Assembly: GCF_963675165.1 (NCBI RefSeq)
Contig: NC_087392.1
Span: 3,431,442-3,495,441, forward strand
Direction: 5' to 3'
DNA: 64,000 nucleotides
From: Halichondria panicea
Taxonomy: Eukaryota; Porifera; Demospongiae; Suberitida; Halichondriidae
Part shown: in pieces, positions 44,070 to 55,856 of the stretch
How positions within the stretch are numbered: the first letter of the stretch is position 1
How the letters are laid out: every line of letters starts with the position of its first letter
Program-made: the position numbers and the translations under genes
Notes under the pieces: model-generated
What the model was told of the DNA's origin: nothing
Databases searched by the model: none
What the model saw: only the letters and a program-made list of their open reading frames with translations

Positions 44070-45136
44070 TTTAGGTATTGCCTGTAATTAGTGTACTACC
44101 TGTACTTTGATCTCTGAATTCGCAAAAAACGCTTGTTCCTTTTTGGGTATCATGTTCCTTATTCTCTCTTCCAAACTACTGGGATTCTTGTGCTTTGTAA
44201 ATATTATACTTAAATGTGTGTATTCCAATCGTGTACACTTTTTCCTACAAACAAGCGGCCCTCCTTTTGCTATGGCAATATTACAATCAATGTATTGGCG
44301 CTTAGTGTTTGTAATTTCAAAAAAATGTTAATATCCAATAAAGGAAACATTAATAAGCTAAATTTTTGGTCAGTCTTTCTGATGCAGCTTTCTATAAGTG
44401 CGACCTGTTCTTCGTAAAAACATCTCTTACAGGCAACGTATGTACTTCTGGAGCTGAGGGATACCGGTGGAGAAATCGTAGTGAGTCGTCTGGACACCCT
44501 AACCACCAATTTTGTTCGTGCAAACAAGTTACAAATCCAGGTTACTCTCATCTCCTTAGAAGCTGAAAAATATTTGATACTTGCCGTTGCCCAATCAAAT
44601 AGCTGGCGTGGTGTCATTATTTGCTAATCGTACAGTCGCTGTAGACTTGTTCTAGCTGCTAGCTGCCAATCGTTTGACAGTTCCTCCAAGGCCGCTACCA
44701 TGGGAAGTGGCTGAAAAATGCCACTCGGCTGAGAGTCCCTTGTGACTGAGAGTCCCTTGTGATGACATTTTTTCTGTTCTTGTATTGCAGCACCATCCGA
44801 GAAGACTTTCGTAATCTGAGGAGCTACCGTTTTCAATAACGGCACTTTTGGAAAAGGTATACAGCTGTAGTATCATGATTCAGACATTCCGACATTCAGA
44901 TATCACAACATAGCAAATAACGCACCTTGCCTACAAGAATCGGCCTGTGAATTGTTCCAATGGAAACCTTAAGCTGCATAATTTTCTGAGAAGGCCCGGC
45001 AAAAGGTTTGACTTGCGTAAAATGCTGATTGCTGGCTTGCTATGAAATAGTGTGGGCGTAATATTTCCAGCTTATCACAAAACATATCCCCACGAATTCA
45101 TCTGTATGTTTCCAGTAGACACCCACTGCTTAAACA
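44070..45136. other. Uncertain: possible minus-strand coding remnants
   Basis: Minus-strand open stretches at 44270-44617 and 44624-44845 together would read ALEELSNDWQLAARTSLQRL then FDWATASIKYFSASKEMR. Their composition is plausible for coding but I recognise no family. A GAGAGTCCCTTGTGACTGAG duplication lies near 44731. Confidence 0.25.
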
Positions 45137-45720
45137 TTACATTGTCGGTTCATCTAGAAGAGTAATTAAATCACCTCTCAATACGCCCTGATGATTTGTG
45201 TTATGATAACTGGTTAGGCAACTGGTACTTTCACAAGCCGAAGCTTTTGGTACTATGGTGTATAGTATAGTACAAACACAAACGGAATGTGTACCAGCTA
45301 ATATGCAATTCCTAGGACGAAGCTCGGCAAATTTCGAAAAACATACTTTCTGTACACTTCCTTCAGATTGCTCGAACATGTATCCGCTTTCTCCTTCTCT
45401 AATGGAAACAAAATCCTTCTTTCCACTGCTTATATCATCAAACTCATAAAATAAGATCAACTGATAGAGAACAACGATTTGGAGTCCAGAATCCCTTTCA
45501 CAAGCTTCTTGCTCTGATGCTCTGATGTCTGAAACACAGTTTGAATTTTCTTGAGCGACCAGGTTTGTGGCACTTCTTGATGTACTCACTTCGAATTTCT
45601 TCATCTCCATCATCACAATCAATGTCAGTAAGAATTGTTCGTTTCATTGCGTCAGTTATTACGTTGATGGGTCTTGCGCTTGATGTAAGGAGTCTCTCCA
45701 ATCTCAGACAGGCACCGATT
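45137..45720 (-). pseudogene. Decayed multicopy gene with GTHSVCVCT motif
   Basis: Read on minus: ERLLTSSARPINVITDAMKR near 45699, then FYEFDDISSGKKDFVSIREG (near 45440), FSKFAELRPRNCILAGTHSV followed by CVCTI (near 45290), then STSCLTSYHN. The DDIS...GKKDFVS...FSKFAELRP...GTHSVCVCT sequence is that of a large uncharacterised family that I recall from hydra, aphid and sponge genomes, rich in cysteine pairs and probably transposon-related. After CVCTI the expected continuation is lost (TILYTIVPKA), and upstream pieces are in another frame. Non-functional. Confidence 0.5.
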
Positions 45721-46109
45721 TAATGCGGAAATTGCCTCAGTTGAATCAATTCAATACACACCCCCACACACACCACACCCCCACACACACACACATACAC
45801 GGCAGTATCTAAATCCGACTCCAAACTGACTTCAGATACCAACTCTCTAACTCTGACTCTACATATCCGCCCACAGTAGCTACAAGTGTCACAAATCTTA
45901 GAATCCATAGAAATAGGGGACAGGTCACCGATCGGAGATTTTTCTGTGGAACACGAGTGTTCCAGTTGTGTCCCGGCGGACTATGAGTCTACTGAGTAAG
46001 TGTGAAACTCAAAATTTTATGCCTACCCTGGTTCTATATATGGATCTCTGGTGAACAAAGGGCTTGTTTAGGGCTTGTTTAGTGTGCACATAATTATAAT
46101 GTGTTGCAC
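45721..46109. other. No gene recognised; CA-rich tract
   Basis: ACACACCCCCACACACACCA at about 45753-45772 is repeated with ACACACACACATACAC near 45784. No coding signal. Confidence 0.45.
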
Positions 46110-46630
46110 AAATTGTGCATTACAGAATTAAAAAAGGACTGTCTGTTCCTTTCCTTAACCCGATCCACCCTTATTTGAGGTTACTGGGATTTCCAGTGGA
46201 AAAAGGGACCCTTTGCATCCCTGTACTAACGCGTGACGCAGGTAAAATGTGGTTTCTTGACACATATTTGAGGTTGATATTTGAGGTTGCTGGGGGATTC
46301 TGTTGGAGCCATTCCGACCCTCAGGGTGTCCCAAAACCACCAGAAACCTCACTGCAGCTGTTTGAACAGGTATAGGGTGGTTTCTCAACATGATCCACCC
46401 ACATTGAGGTCTGCTGGGGTTTCCTCCGTCTTTTCAGTCGCGTCCCAAAACCAAAACCACCAGGAACCTCACAGCATGTGTCCGAACACGTGACACACTT
46501 GTAGTTCTGTTGCTTAACTTGAGGTCACTGGGGTTTCTTGTGGAGAAAAGGTCCCAATGTGTCCTCACAGGATCACTCAATTCAGGTAAGAACGATTCAC
46601 CCATATTTGAGGCGAGAGTTTTCAGTAAGG
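46110..46630. repeat. Degenerate tandem repeat, unit about 100-120 bp
   Basis: TTGAGGT[TC][AGT]CTGGGG TTTC-like cores recur near 46174, 46278, 46402 and 46521. They are followed by TGGAG/TGGA, a GGGACCC or TGTCCCAAAACC block and ACC[AG]GAAACCTCAC. The open frames across it are repeat artefacts. Confidence 0.65.
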
Positions 46631-47990
46631 ATATGCTAACCCTCGGCACTCAGAACAGCACTCAGAACAAATTAATGTAAATTAATGTCACGTTAATATC
46701 ACGTTAGCAGGTTGAACCACTCTAGATTATAACTCTTAAGAATTCACCTGATGCTAATGATTATATACCTTTTTCATTGAATGAAATTTATTGTCGTAAA
46801 TAGTTGTAAATAGTTGTAAGAAATAGTTGTAAGAAATTTTATATGCATTTTCTGTGCATGAAATTTCAAGTCCAACATGATTTTCAGTCCAACATGATTT
46901 TCCTATGATTTTCCTACATCCTACAAAAATCTTACATAAAATCTTACAAAAAAATTCAAACACCAATTAGTTAAAATATTAATTGTGTGTACATGTCGTT
47001 TTACAAGTGTCAGTCATGAAAAACAACCCAGTGGGCGTGGCAGAGGGTGGGCGACGATCCGTACCCATTGTTGTAAAGATTATCCCTTTACCGTTCAAAA
47101 TGTACAATCTGGGAGGGAGCGTGCTATCAACTTGTGAATGTTGCATGATATCATGAATGACTATCATGAATGCGATGAAGTTCTGCTGAGCTATTCAATT
47201 AGGACACTTAAAAAAAAAAAAAAAAAGGTTTAATATCCATTGGTAGACCCTCTGGACCATCTTGGTAGCCATAGAATATTTTCGAAGAGGAAGCAGCAAG
47301 CACTTTTGTTAGTTAACCAGAGTGCTTAGTTGACAGCTTTTAAAGGCCTCCGCATAAAATCGATGGTTAGTTTGTGCACAGCCACTTCATTGGGGGCGGA
47401 GATAACATCAAGCAAATTTGGTGGGTTGGGCTCAGAGTTGGTTGGGCTCAGATGCAATTGTGTGCGGCCGGCTGACTCCTAATACTCCAATACATTGTGT
47501 TGTAACACCACAGAATCTGTCCTTAACAGTGACTGCCTTTTCTTTTCTTCCATATGAGCCGTTGTCCAAGAACAATAGGCAAAGGTATAATTAAGCATTC
47601 ACTATTGAAGCAGATAACTAAAGAGCACTTACTATCACCAAGGGCATGCAACTCACTATGTACCCTTCATATCAGAGACCGGATATACTAAAAATAGAAT
47701 CCAGTATACGGACGTGAACAAGTGGGCAGTGTTATTTACGGAGACAATTATTATGGGATCAGAGCTAGTAGAGAAAAGAGACATTGGAGCCAGCCAGGCC
47801 CCCTTCCAGCGCCCGCTAAAAAGTATCAGAGACTCACAAGGTGAAGAGGTGCCTGCTTGCCAAGTTAGATGAATCTTCCATGTCTACGTCTGTAATGAAT
47901 GCAGGTAAGACGTGTAGATCTTGAGTAGTAGTATTTATAATACAGCTTATTGAAAAGCTCATAAAAGAATACTTTGTATAGGAATGGGCA
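46631..47990. other. No gene recognised; poly-A tract
   Basis: A run of 17 A lies at about 47210-47226. Duplicated pieces such as TAGTTGTAAGAAATAGTTGTAAGAAA near 46812 and AGTCCAACATGATTTTC near 46871 are present. I found no source gene or target duplication that would make the poly-A a retrocopy end. Confidence 0.4.
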
Positions 47991-48521
47991 GGAATGGACA
48001 GTAGCACAAGCTTATGCTTCATAGATCGTTCACCGATATAGTAATACATGTACGTATTGTACTTCAAATTGATGTGAAAGCATATGTGACAGGCTCTGGG
48101 AAAACAGGCGCAAGCTATAATTTTTGCGATCTATATACAAGAATTGCCTACGCATTGATGTGCTTAGTTTGCACATATGCCTGAGTTATGCCTGAGTTAT
48201 GCGCGTTGGAAACGCACTCAAAGAGTAAGGTAATGGTTGATGTGGTGATGCTTAGACAAAGCGCTTTGGTGGAAAGAGTTGGATTCAGAGCATCAGATTT
48301 TGCAGAGAAAGACTATGAGATTATACACTGTAGTCTATAAATCTGGCTATTGCTCAATACCAATATCTGCTCCAATTGATCTGTTTTCCTAGAGCCTGTC
48401 ACATAATAGGCTGATCCATAAAAAAAACTCATAAAAACGGGTGACCGTGGCAACACATGTTGCACCATTTTATTCTTTATTCCTTGTTGTATGGGACCCG
48501 ATAGAGAATTTACAGACATTG
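47991..48521 (+). repeat. Pieces of the 23955/48841 repeat family
   Basis: CATAGATCG, AATACATGTACGTATTGTAC and TTCAAATTG at 48020-48070 match 24088-24145. AGGCTGATCCATAAA and GGCAACACATGTTGCACCAT with TTCCTTGTTGTATGGG at 48410-48495 match 24213-24310. TTTTCCTAGAGCCTGTCACATAAT at 48387 also occurs at 21334 and, diverged, at 28559. Confidence 0.6.
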
Positions 48522-49322
48522 TTAACCCTTTAACCATCACGGGCCACAATCGTGGCCCGCAATAGTGACTTTTTTTGCGAAATTCTAATTCTGCGATACT
48601 TAGCACGTCCCTGTATAGAGGAATACCTGTAGAATCACGTGTCTAGAATTTTCCAAGCTATGGCTAGATTGTTTACATGTGCCGATGTGCTTGAACAGCT
48701 TGAGGACAGCAATGGCGATGTCTCCTCTGGTGATGACAGTGCCTATGAAGGAGAGGGGATAGTAGGATACCGCTACCAGCTTTATGCCAGACGCTGTCTG
48801 GGACTGAGGATATGCATGACGTGGACCTAGACGCTAGCGCTATGGACCAGGACGGTGAAAGACCGGCTCACTGTGTGACTCTGGCAAGTAGTATAGTATA
48901 GCTAGAATATCAGTATAGTATAGCTAAAATAGAACAGTCTTTATGTGAGCTTGTAAATTTCATAGTAATACATACGTATTGTAAAATTGATCTTAGCACT
49001 GTTACATTCATATGATGTGAAAATCAAGCTTATGTGAGCTTGTAAATTTCATAGTAATACATACGTATTGTAAAATTGATATAATATTATCTTAGCACTG
49101 TTACATTCATATGATGTGAAAATCAAGCTTAGTCAAACCTTTATACCATAATATGATAGGCTGATCCATAAAAAAAAATTTTGGATTTTATCTCACCGCT
49201 GGCCGAGCATTTAAAATGATAAAAACAGGTGAGTGTGTTATGGCAACACCATTTTATTCCTTGTTGTATGGCATTTTATTGCTCATTTCACTTCACTGTT
49301 AATTAAGAATCCGACGGTTAAA
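48522..49322 (+). mobile_element. piggyBac remnant with acidic N-terminal exon
   Basis: TTAA at 48522-48525 is followed by CCCTTTAACCATCACGGGCC and a small palindrome, GGGCCACAATCGTGGCCC. The first exon (48639-48830 and a shifted continuation to about 48890) reads MARLFTCADVLEQLEDSNGD and SSGDDSAYEGEG, typical of piggyBac acidic N-termini. Then comes the repeat shared with 23955-24335, including an internal duplication of about 95 bp (AAGCTTATGTGAGCTTGTAA blocks near 48945 and 49030). The right end AAGAATCCGACGGTTAA at about 49302-49318 mirrors the terminus at 21585. The catalytic region is missing. Confidence 0.6.
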
Positions 49323-49769
49323 TTGAATATATAAATCAATATCAATAAATAAACATGAGTGAACATGAAGCAAGTGAAGTAAAAACCGAAAACCGACCAT
49401 GCAGTATATACTGTTTAGATGGCTCAGTCGTTCAGCCATCAAGTTGCCATGCAATGTAGGTCTTACTTGACGTCATCTGTTACTTGCGAAAACTGGATGT
49501 ATTCAGTTATCAGATTCTGGCCTGCTTTTCTGTGTCATTGGGCGTAGGAAGCATGCTCCCCTTGTCTCAAGCTACCTTATCTTATTGCTTTCCTACAACT
49601 CAGCTCTCTACATATTCATGTCAAAAAACACAGAATGGTAATGGTCGTACAGCTGAGATATTTCCGTTTTCCGTTTCCGCCGTTTCCGCCTTCCGTTTCC
49701 TTCTTTTCCATGCACCCAATGCACCCAATCGACCAATGCACCCAATCGATACGCGAGACAACCCCACTA

Positions 49770-50880
49770 CAAACTACAACATCACGACTGCTGAGCTAAA
49801 GGGGATAGTAAGGGGATAGGAGAGACGAGAGACGTGCTATTCCACTACAATTCCACTTGCATCGAAGATCTCACGCGATCGCTTTAGGGATACCTCCATT
49901 TCACGGACAATATTTCACAGACACCACTCGCGATCGTTTGGCCAAAGTACGCCCCCTCTTCAATAAGATCAACAAGCTGCAGCAGCTCGTAAAGACGAGG
50001 CAATGATAAAGTAGATCTCCACTGAACCCAAATAAACCTGAGGAATCAAGGTTTGGGTCCTAGCAGACAGGTACTTCCACATGCTACAAGTGTATACAGG
50101 GAGAGAGAAGCCACACCAGAGAAGCAACTGGGAGTACGAGACCAACTTTTTCAAACTGTTGGAAGACTTGGAGAAGGATGGCATTTATGCTTGTGGTACA
50201 GCTCGCGCTGACCGCAGAGGCGGCGCCAAAGCTGACAGAAAGGTAATTGTAATAAGCATAATAAAAAATTATATTATTATTTACCTTTTCAGGGGGGACT
50301 CTCCAGAAAGACAAGGTGACGGTAATAGGGTTGTCCGTGTGATCTCCACAGCCTTTGAAACGTCACCTATGTACAACGTACAGTCAAGACAGGCGAAAAA
50401 ATCTCCGTCCCGTGGGGTGTCGACAGAGAGGATCAGCTCAGAGGGTACCCTACAAAATCCCATAAGTTTTATAATTATGTACATTTACTTCTTCCTAAAA
50501 GATATTTGCATTACGAATTTGCATTACGAACAGCTACATATTCAGTATTCACCGCACTGAAAACCCTCCTCTCATTTCGTCACGAGTTGGCCAAGGAGCT
50601 CCAAAAAGAGCAAGACACCCTTGAAATCGCTCACTTCCCTCTTCACCTCTTCACCACCAGGATGTACGCAGAGCCATCTGTGTTATCAGAAAAACAAAAG
50701 GAAGGACACAGCATGGTTTTGCCTACAAGTGGCAAAACCTGTTTTATGCTATGGCATGTAACTAGTCATATGAGTTTTTATCCTGCGCGTTGCATGTATA
50801 TACGTATATTAATTATATATATGCTACTCACATTGATTACCGATCCGGCAGAAGATCTCCACTCTAAGAGGAAGCTATAA
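49770..50880 (+). pseudogene. Second piggyBac transposase, heavily decayed
   Basis: Plus-strand pieces in order: NITTAELKGIVRG near 49775, KISRDRFR and YLHFTDN near 49880, DRLAKVRPLFNKINKLQQLV near 49930, then (50120-50240) [20 protein letters not shown]. An intron follows (about 50242-50293, GTAATT...TTTCAG), then DREDQLRGY and HKFYNYV (near 50425), FRHELAKELQKEQD (50575) and IAHFPLH. These align with the transposase at 38003-40563, including the intron position. The first catalytic Asp segment (VDEAMIKF) is deleted, and the C-terminal zinc ribbon is unrecognisable. Several frame changes. Clearly non-functional and older than the copy in the BEL element. Confidence 0.75.
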
Positions 50881-52159
50881 TATTGTGTTCAAATGAAATT
50901 CGTTGCGTTTAAGCGATAATTATAATACCTATAATTAATTGCTCCAGCATGCATATAATTTATTATAATTATAGTAATTATAGTAAGCACCGCTGTTTTT
51001 AGTGAAAATTGCTCTAGCTCTCCAACCATTTTCTCCTGTTTTGCACGTGCACATGCTTGATGCACATGCCCTTTAGTTGAGACTGTCATTCTTTGAGGGA
51101 TGGATCCCACATCGTCTATATATGCATGCATGCAATAATAATTATTGACTCGAATCTTTGGTTATACTCCTTGCTAATTTACACTCTATCTATTTACACC
51201 AACAATAATTAGATTTGTGTGAAGATTTAGTTACGTGAATTCGTTACATAATATTGAACATGTGCAATACCATAACAAAATTAAAGGGGCTGTACTGAGC
51301 ACACTACATAATAATTATAGCGTGTGTTCAACGCACTAGATGTAGATACAACAATTCAATTAATTATTCTCTAGGCGCATTTGCCCTCCTCTGTTAGGGT
51401 CTCTTGAATTAGTAGGGGTCCTCCTCTTGTGTAGGTAGAGGTACTGTTGGACCTCTACTACTGTCTCTGGACAAGTTATGTATACCTCCAGATGCAGGGC
51501 GTTGAGATGCACCTCTTGATAGAGGCGGTTGACTTGCAAAGCTAAAAAGCTAAAAAACACTCTAACCTTAACTTTAAAAACTTTTTGCTCAGTTTTACCA
51601 CAATGGCTGAGTATTGGAAGAGAGGCGTCGGACTGCCGAGTACAGTGCAAAGTCCATGTGGCGAAGTCCTGTCTAGACTGCAAGTAGTCAGCCGCCTGGA
51701 TAAGGACAATTTGTCTTCTGCATCCCCGGACATGGCTGGTGAGGCAGAGGGAGTTCCCCAAAGTCCACGTACTTCTCAGCGAGAATCTGATCCACGAGGG
51801 AGCGTTTCAAGGCTGGGAGTCCTGGGGCCGTGTCAGGAAGCACCGATGGGATTGTTGGCAGAGCTGGTGGCAGGGACGGGACGGGTGGGAATCCCCTCCT
51901 AGTGTGGAGTTGGGAAGCTGCCTAGTCCGAGATATAGGATGGACCCGCTCCGCTGCTGGGTATACTGCCGAGCCTTCCTGATAGAAACCCTGGTACGGGA
52001 GGAGTTCGAGTCCCGCTGGCCGACGACAGGATGGGGATGGCGGCCCGAATCCGGGCGTCCAGGGTTGCCAGCTGGAGCATAGTCGTGACACCCGATGACA
52101 CTGGGGTGGTGATCCCGGTGGTGACCCGCTCCTGAGGGGATGTGTGTCCTGAGGGGATG
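50881..52159. other. No gene recognised; GC-richer half unexplained
   Basis: 50881-51350 is AT-rich with TATAATTAT repeats. 51590-52140 is noticeably more GC-rich and open in more than one frame (for example MAEYWKRGVGLPSTVQSPCG from 51603 and HEGAFQGWESWGRVRKHRWD from about 51795). I recognise neither frame. It directly precedes a candidate gypsy LTR and could belong to a retroelement. A GAGGGGATGTGTG duplication lies near 52134-52163. Confidence 0.35.
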
Positions 52160-52290
52160 TGTGGCAGATGTGAACTGTATGGAACTTCCTGTTGAACTCT
52201 GTTGAACTATGATGTAATATATATGTTACCCATGCTGTTGTATTATTGAGTTGTCAGTTATTGAATACTATACTGAACCTAGCTCTAACA
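52160..52290 (+). repeat. Candidate Ty3/gypsy 5' LTR end and primer site
   Basis: The segment TGTGGCAGATG...CTCTAACA (TG...CA) ends at 52290. Ten bases later TGGTGGCAGCGGCGGG (52300-52315) looks like a tRNA primer-binding region, directly followed by the gag ATG at 52316. The left boundary is a guess because no second LTR is in the window for comparison. Confidence 0.4.
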
Positions 52291-52315
52291 ACCGCTACAT
52301 GGTGGCAGCGGCGGG

Positions 52316-52440
52316 ATGGCACAACTCCAACTGAAAACCCCTGAAGCGTTTGAAGTCGTTTGACTTCAAACAACCGGACACCTGGGCTAAATGGAAGAAC
52401 ACTTTCGAATAGCTCTCGGGTGACACCGAGGGGTCAGACA
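52316..52440 (+). pseudogene. Ty3/gypsy gag start, interrupted
   Basis: The frame MAQLQLKTPEAF, then (after a small GTTTGAAGTC / GTTTGACTTC duplication that inserts a stop) DFKQPDTWAKWKNTF, is the usual start of a gypsy-type gag in invertebrates. It breaks off at about 52440 inside a segment coding GDTE. The same protein resumes at 56896 with SDTEP, RQVSTLLYCLGENAEDV. The 4.4 kb in between is a separate element. Confidence 0.65.
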
Positions 52441-52449
52441 CTCCTTTAA

Positions 52450-52525
52450 ATCTTGTACACCCTTCGCCTAAATCTTCTCTTTAAATCTTTTAAATCTTGG
52501 GTACATCTCTAAATCTCTGAATCTC
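52450..52525 (+). repeat. Left subterminal TAAATCT array
   Basis: TAAATCTT or TAAATCTC occurs about six times between 52446 and 52522, with variants such as TGAATCTC. Same-orientation AAATC motifs are clustered at the other end of the insert. Confidence 0.7.
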
Positions 52526-53063
52526 TATCTGACCTGTGAACCTTCTCCATGAACCTTGCATCGAGGTGCATGCACTATCTGCATGCACTATCTATTACAT
52601 TATGCATAGATACTAGTATCTATGCATTGTGCAGCACTTTATAGCTACTGTACTGAGTGACTGAATCAAGGTGAGCCATTGCTTTTAGAGCCAGCTTCAC
52701 TCAGCGACGAAGATTTTCTCGCTCTCATGCATGATAAACTTCCGTTGTAAAGTGTATGCTTGCTGCTGGATTCGATGTTGTTGAGGTGGTTGCATCAATG
52801 GACAAGCCTGGGAATTCAATTAACATAATTTATAAACCGACATTTTTCTGGTAACAAGAGTACACACTATCTCTAAAACCTTTTGTTTTCCCACCTGGTC
52901 ACCGGATACGATTATGTACTTTTTTGTCAGATATACAGATATACAAAGGCAGGTTGAAACCACCAAAAAGGCAGCGCTGAAAAGTGTCCGATCTAAGGCT
53001 GAAAATACTAAGGTACCTGCTCGACCAGCAAGAAAACCAGCCATGTGACAGGCCAAATTAGGC

Positions 53064-53777
53064 GTGCCATTGCAAAGTGGGTACGAAAGCAGCAGTCGAC
53101 CAGGGAGAGCGTCTGTAAAAGTATCACATGTAGCAAAGAGTCACTTGTTGTCTGCTTTCCTTGAGTGCCGTGCATGCAAAGTAAAAATTAAACTACAAAC
53201 TCATCCTAAATCCACAGTATCAAATCGGACCAGACATGCCAAAACATGTGCAAACCAGCTGTCTGGTAGCAGATCACAGTCGCCTCCCTCATCTTCTTCA
53301 GGTCCACCCTCTAGAGCTAATGTGCATGCGAGTGATCTTGCGCCAAGAACTCTCACAGATCACCACAACATTGATTTGGCTGGACCCGATAGCCATAACA
53401 ATGAGACAGTAACTGCTGCAGTTGAGCCCGACTCGATCAAAGCACAAGCAGTCAATATGACTGAAAGTGAGAGCCAACTTTTGTCACAGTGCCAGTAATT
53501 GAGCAGGCCAATACTAAGCAGGGTTTTCAAGGAGCCCCTCTACACAGTGATCAGCAGAGGAGAGGGGCTACATTTTCTCTCTTCGACTATTCCCGTGATG
53601 CTCGACGAAAGCGCAAACTTGAAGCAGCCCAAAGTGACCCTGATCAAACAGCGATTACTCTTTGTCATTGATGAGATTGACAGATTGACAAATGATAATA
53701 AGAAGCTACTTGATATGCTTCACACCAGCGACTCTACTCTGCAGTCATGTACTACGACAGATTGTGGCAAATGCTGA
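53064..53777 (+). pseudogene. Zinc-finger N-terminal region of the Ulp1/PHD element
   Basis: After a basic stretch ending near 53048 (VETTKKAALKSVRSKAENTK), the frame at 53064-53498 has SHLLSAFLECRACKVKIKLQ followed by STVSNRTRHAKTC, a C-x2-C...H-x4-C pattern like a BED or similar zinc finger. A Ser/Pro-rich acidic linker follows. The next frame (53499-53777) reads IPVMLDESANLKQPKVTLIK, then QRLLFVIDEIDRLTNDNKKL and TSDSTLQSCTTTDCGKC. The frame switch at 53498 is probably a small indel. The piece likely supplied DNA binding for the transposase. Confidence 0.55.
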
Positions 53778-53779
53778 AG

Positions 53780-55031
53780 GAATATATCCAGGTTACCACA
53801 TGGTAGGAGACACTCAGAAATGTTGAAGAAGTTTGCAACTTCCAACTTCTCTGTTTATATATGCGGCATATGACTTCCTCCAGAAAAACGTTATGCCTTC
53901 TCTGCGAAGTGTACAGCGAATTGTTCACTCAGAATACAAGACTATCAATGAAGGTCAATTTCGTTTCGATGAACCACATTGATCTTCACAATGCACGATA
54001 TCTGTAGGAGAAGATGCCATTTCAAGAGTTGAATATGACCATGAAACTGACAGGTGCGTTGGTTTTGTACTACCTCTTAATGATTCTGGTCTACCTGAAG
54101 TTGACCTGTTTCGTTCAAAGCAATTGAAAAAATGTTGAGCAAACACAAAATGGCGAAGTACGCTTACTCTAGCACGTTTTGGTAGCGATAACTTGTTTAA
54201 GACACCTACCATAATGATAACTTGTTTAAGACACCTACCATAATGACTTGGTGGCAACATATTATAACGGAATGTCACAAAAGGAGTATTGTAGTGCTAA
54301 GTTTTGGCGATTCTTGTCTCTTATCTGGTATACATGTGAGTGACTCTAGATACAAGGAAGAGATTAAACTGATTCCTAAGTATCCTTTAAGCAGCCCAAA
54401 GATCCCGTCAAAATGGACATGGTTTTGCTTAGAAAGACCATGCTCAGTAGCATACATTCAGGATATTGTCCATATCGCTGTAAAATTGAAATGCAGGCTA
54501 CTAAAACCATCAATTGTTTTGCCTATGGGCTCCTTTGTTGCAAGTGTTGCAAGCTGCAGTGGGTAAAGACTTACATGGGTACCATAAGGATAAGCAAAAC
54601 TATGATGCTGTGCTTAACCTTATCAAGGCTGCGAAACTACTTGCCAGTTTCCCTGATGCAACAGGCACAAGAATTTGCATTCAAGTAATGCAATGCGTTT
54701 ATAGACAGCTATCTAAACAAATCTCTAACTCCTGCTGAGCGTATTGAGTGCATTTGGTATGCGACATTTTTTGTCCGCTATTGGCGCAAATGGATCCAAC
54801 CTCACGAATAAGTTTATTACATTAAATGCGTACATGTGCATTGAACTCAATGCACACTACTCTTATTCTAACAATTCAAAACAAGTTAAACAAGCACAGC
54901 TCTGCCTTTCAACCATGGGTCGATTGTTCAGAGCAGCTCGCAGTATGACTAGTATTTTCTCTACTGTTATCAACTTTGGCATGCTTGGCCTGGTGAGACG
55001 TGTGCATCGACTGCAAATTCAGAGTCACTGA
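53780..55031 (+). pseudogene. Transposase-like core of the Ulp1/PHD element
   Basis: Plus-strand pieces in order: EGIYPGYHMVGD near 53777; ISVGEDAISRVEYDHETDRC and VGFVLPLNDSGLPEVDLFRS near 53997-54120; LARFGSDNLFKTPTIMTWWQ and HKRSIVVLSFGDSCLLSG (54180-54320); WTWFCLERPCSVAYIQDIVH, IAVKLKCRLLKPSIVLPMGS (54416-54535); HGYHKDKQNYDAVL (54575); NKFITLNAYMCIELNAHYSY (54808); LFRAARSMTSIFSTVINFGM (54924). I know this block order from uncharacterised multicopy proteins of sponges, corals and fish. The GED, FG.D, QD.VH and ELNAH acidic residues suggest a metal-dependent nuclease fold, but this is inference. Several frame changes; tandem duplications near 54190-54240 include AACTTGTTTAAGACACCTACC. 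Confidence 0.55.
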
Positions 55032-55169
55032 GTCAGCAAAGACTAACATAATCTTCCCGCAATAAATCGAGCTAAAGAGGGTAGCAATTTGTTTGTCCCT
55101 GCAGAGCTAGCTATTGTTTTAGCTGTGCAGAGAGCTAAACAAAGGGCACAAACGAGCTGGGCATGGCTG

Positions 55170-55856
55170 ATCTTTTGAAGACAAGAAATGAGTGGGATGA
55201 AAACATTCCAACAATAGACTGTGATGAAACAGATATTTTTGGAGACTCCTCTGATGACAGCGATTATGAAGACTCTTTGATTCCGACACAAATATATCGG
55301 AAGTAGATATTCTGTCCAAAAACAAATTGATATCGACAGATTTAGAATGTAAACTAAACCATATACAGCAGTCCCTCCCAAGACTGATAAAAGTGTCAAC
55401 ACCTGATTCATTGCCGCTTGGTACGAAAATACCATTTCTGAAAGTATCAGGTGAAGATGGCAAGTCTGTATTTATTAGAAAAATAACAGCAGTTTGGCTT
55501 TTTCAAGAAGTTGAACGTGTTTCATCAGACAGGCTGTTTCGAGTAAGAAACAAGCAGCCTTATTCTTCTTTTATCAAAAAACCTAAAAGCACCATCGATG
55601 GAACTGAGAGCACACGATAACTGACGTGGTGAGTGTAGGAGTGTTTGAAACGGAAGAAGGTAAGTGGTCCATTGGAAGAGTATTGCAGTTTGCTAAGCTA
55701 ATCACCCATCACCCATACAAAGATATGTGTATCAATTTGTGTGTTCTCTGCTCGTGGTTTCTGGCTCAAGAAGACTCAACGAGAGTGTTTAAACTGTTTC
55801 ATAATCCCATAATCCAGGTGTGCACAAGCAGTGTGTTGGTATTAAACAGTCCGTAG
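55170..55856 (+). pseudogene. Third region of the Ulp1/PHD element protein
   Basis: An acidic start (MADLLKTRNEWDENIPTIDC, DSSDDSDYEDSL from 55164), then after a stop an open frame at 55327-55620: LPLGTKIPFLKVSGEDGKSV, FIRKITAVWLFQEVERVSSD then RLFRVRNKQPYS. The 55626-55856 frame has VGVFETEEGKWSIGRVLQFA. The motifs AVWL...SSDR..RV and IGRVLQFA are conserved in the same multicopy protein family and lie just before its protease domain. Function unknown. It is continuous in order with the core before it and the protease after it, so it is one long gene. Confidence 0.5.

Noticed and set aside
47210..47226. Poly-A run as a processed retrocopy end
   Set aside because: No coding sequence, polyadenylation signal or target duplication was found next to it.
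52004..52016. tRNA-like B box GTTCGAGTCCCGC
   Set aside because: No matching A box or cloverleaf can be drawn around it, and it lies in a GC-rich open region; most likely chance.
51585..52091. Overlapping 80-105 residue frames as a real gene
   Set aside because: Both strands are open because of GC content, no family is recognisable, and the region probably belongs to retroelement non-coding sequence; kept only as unexplained.
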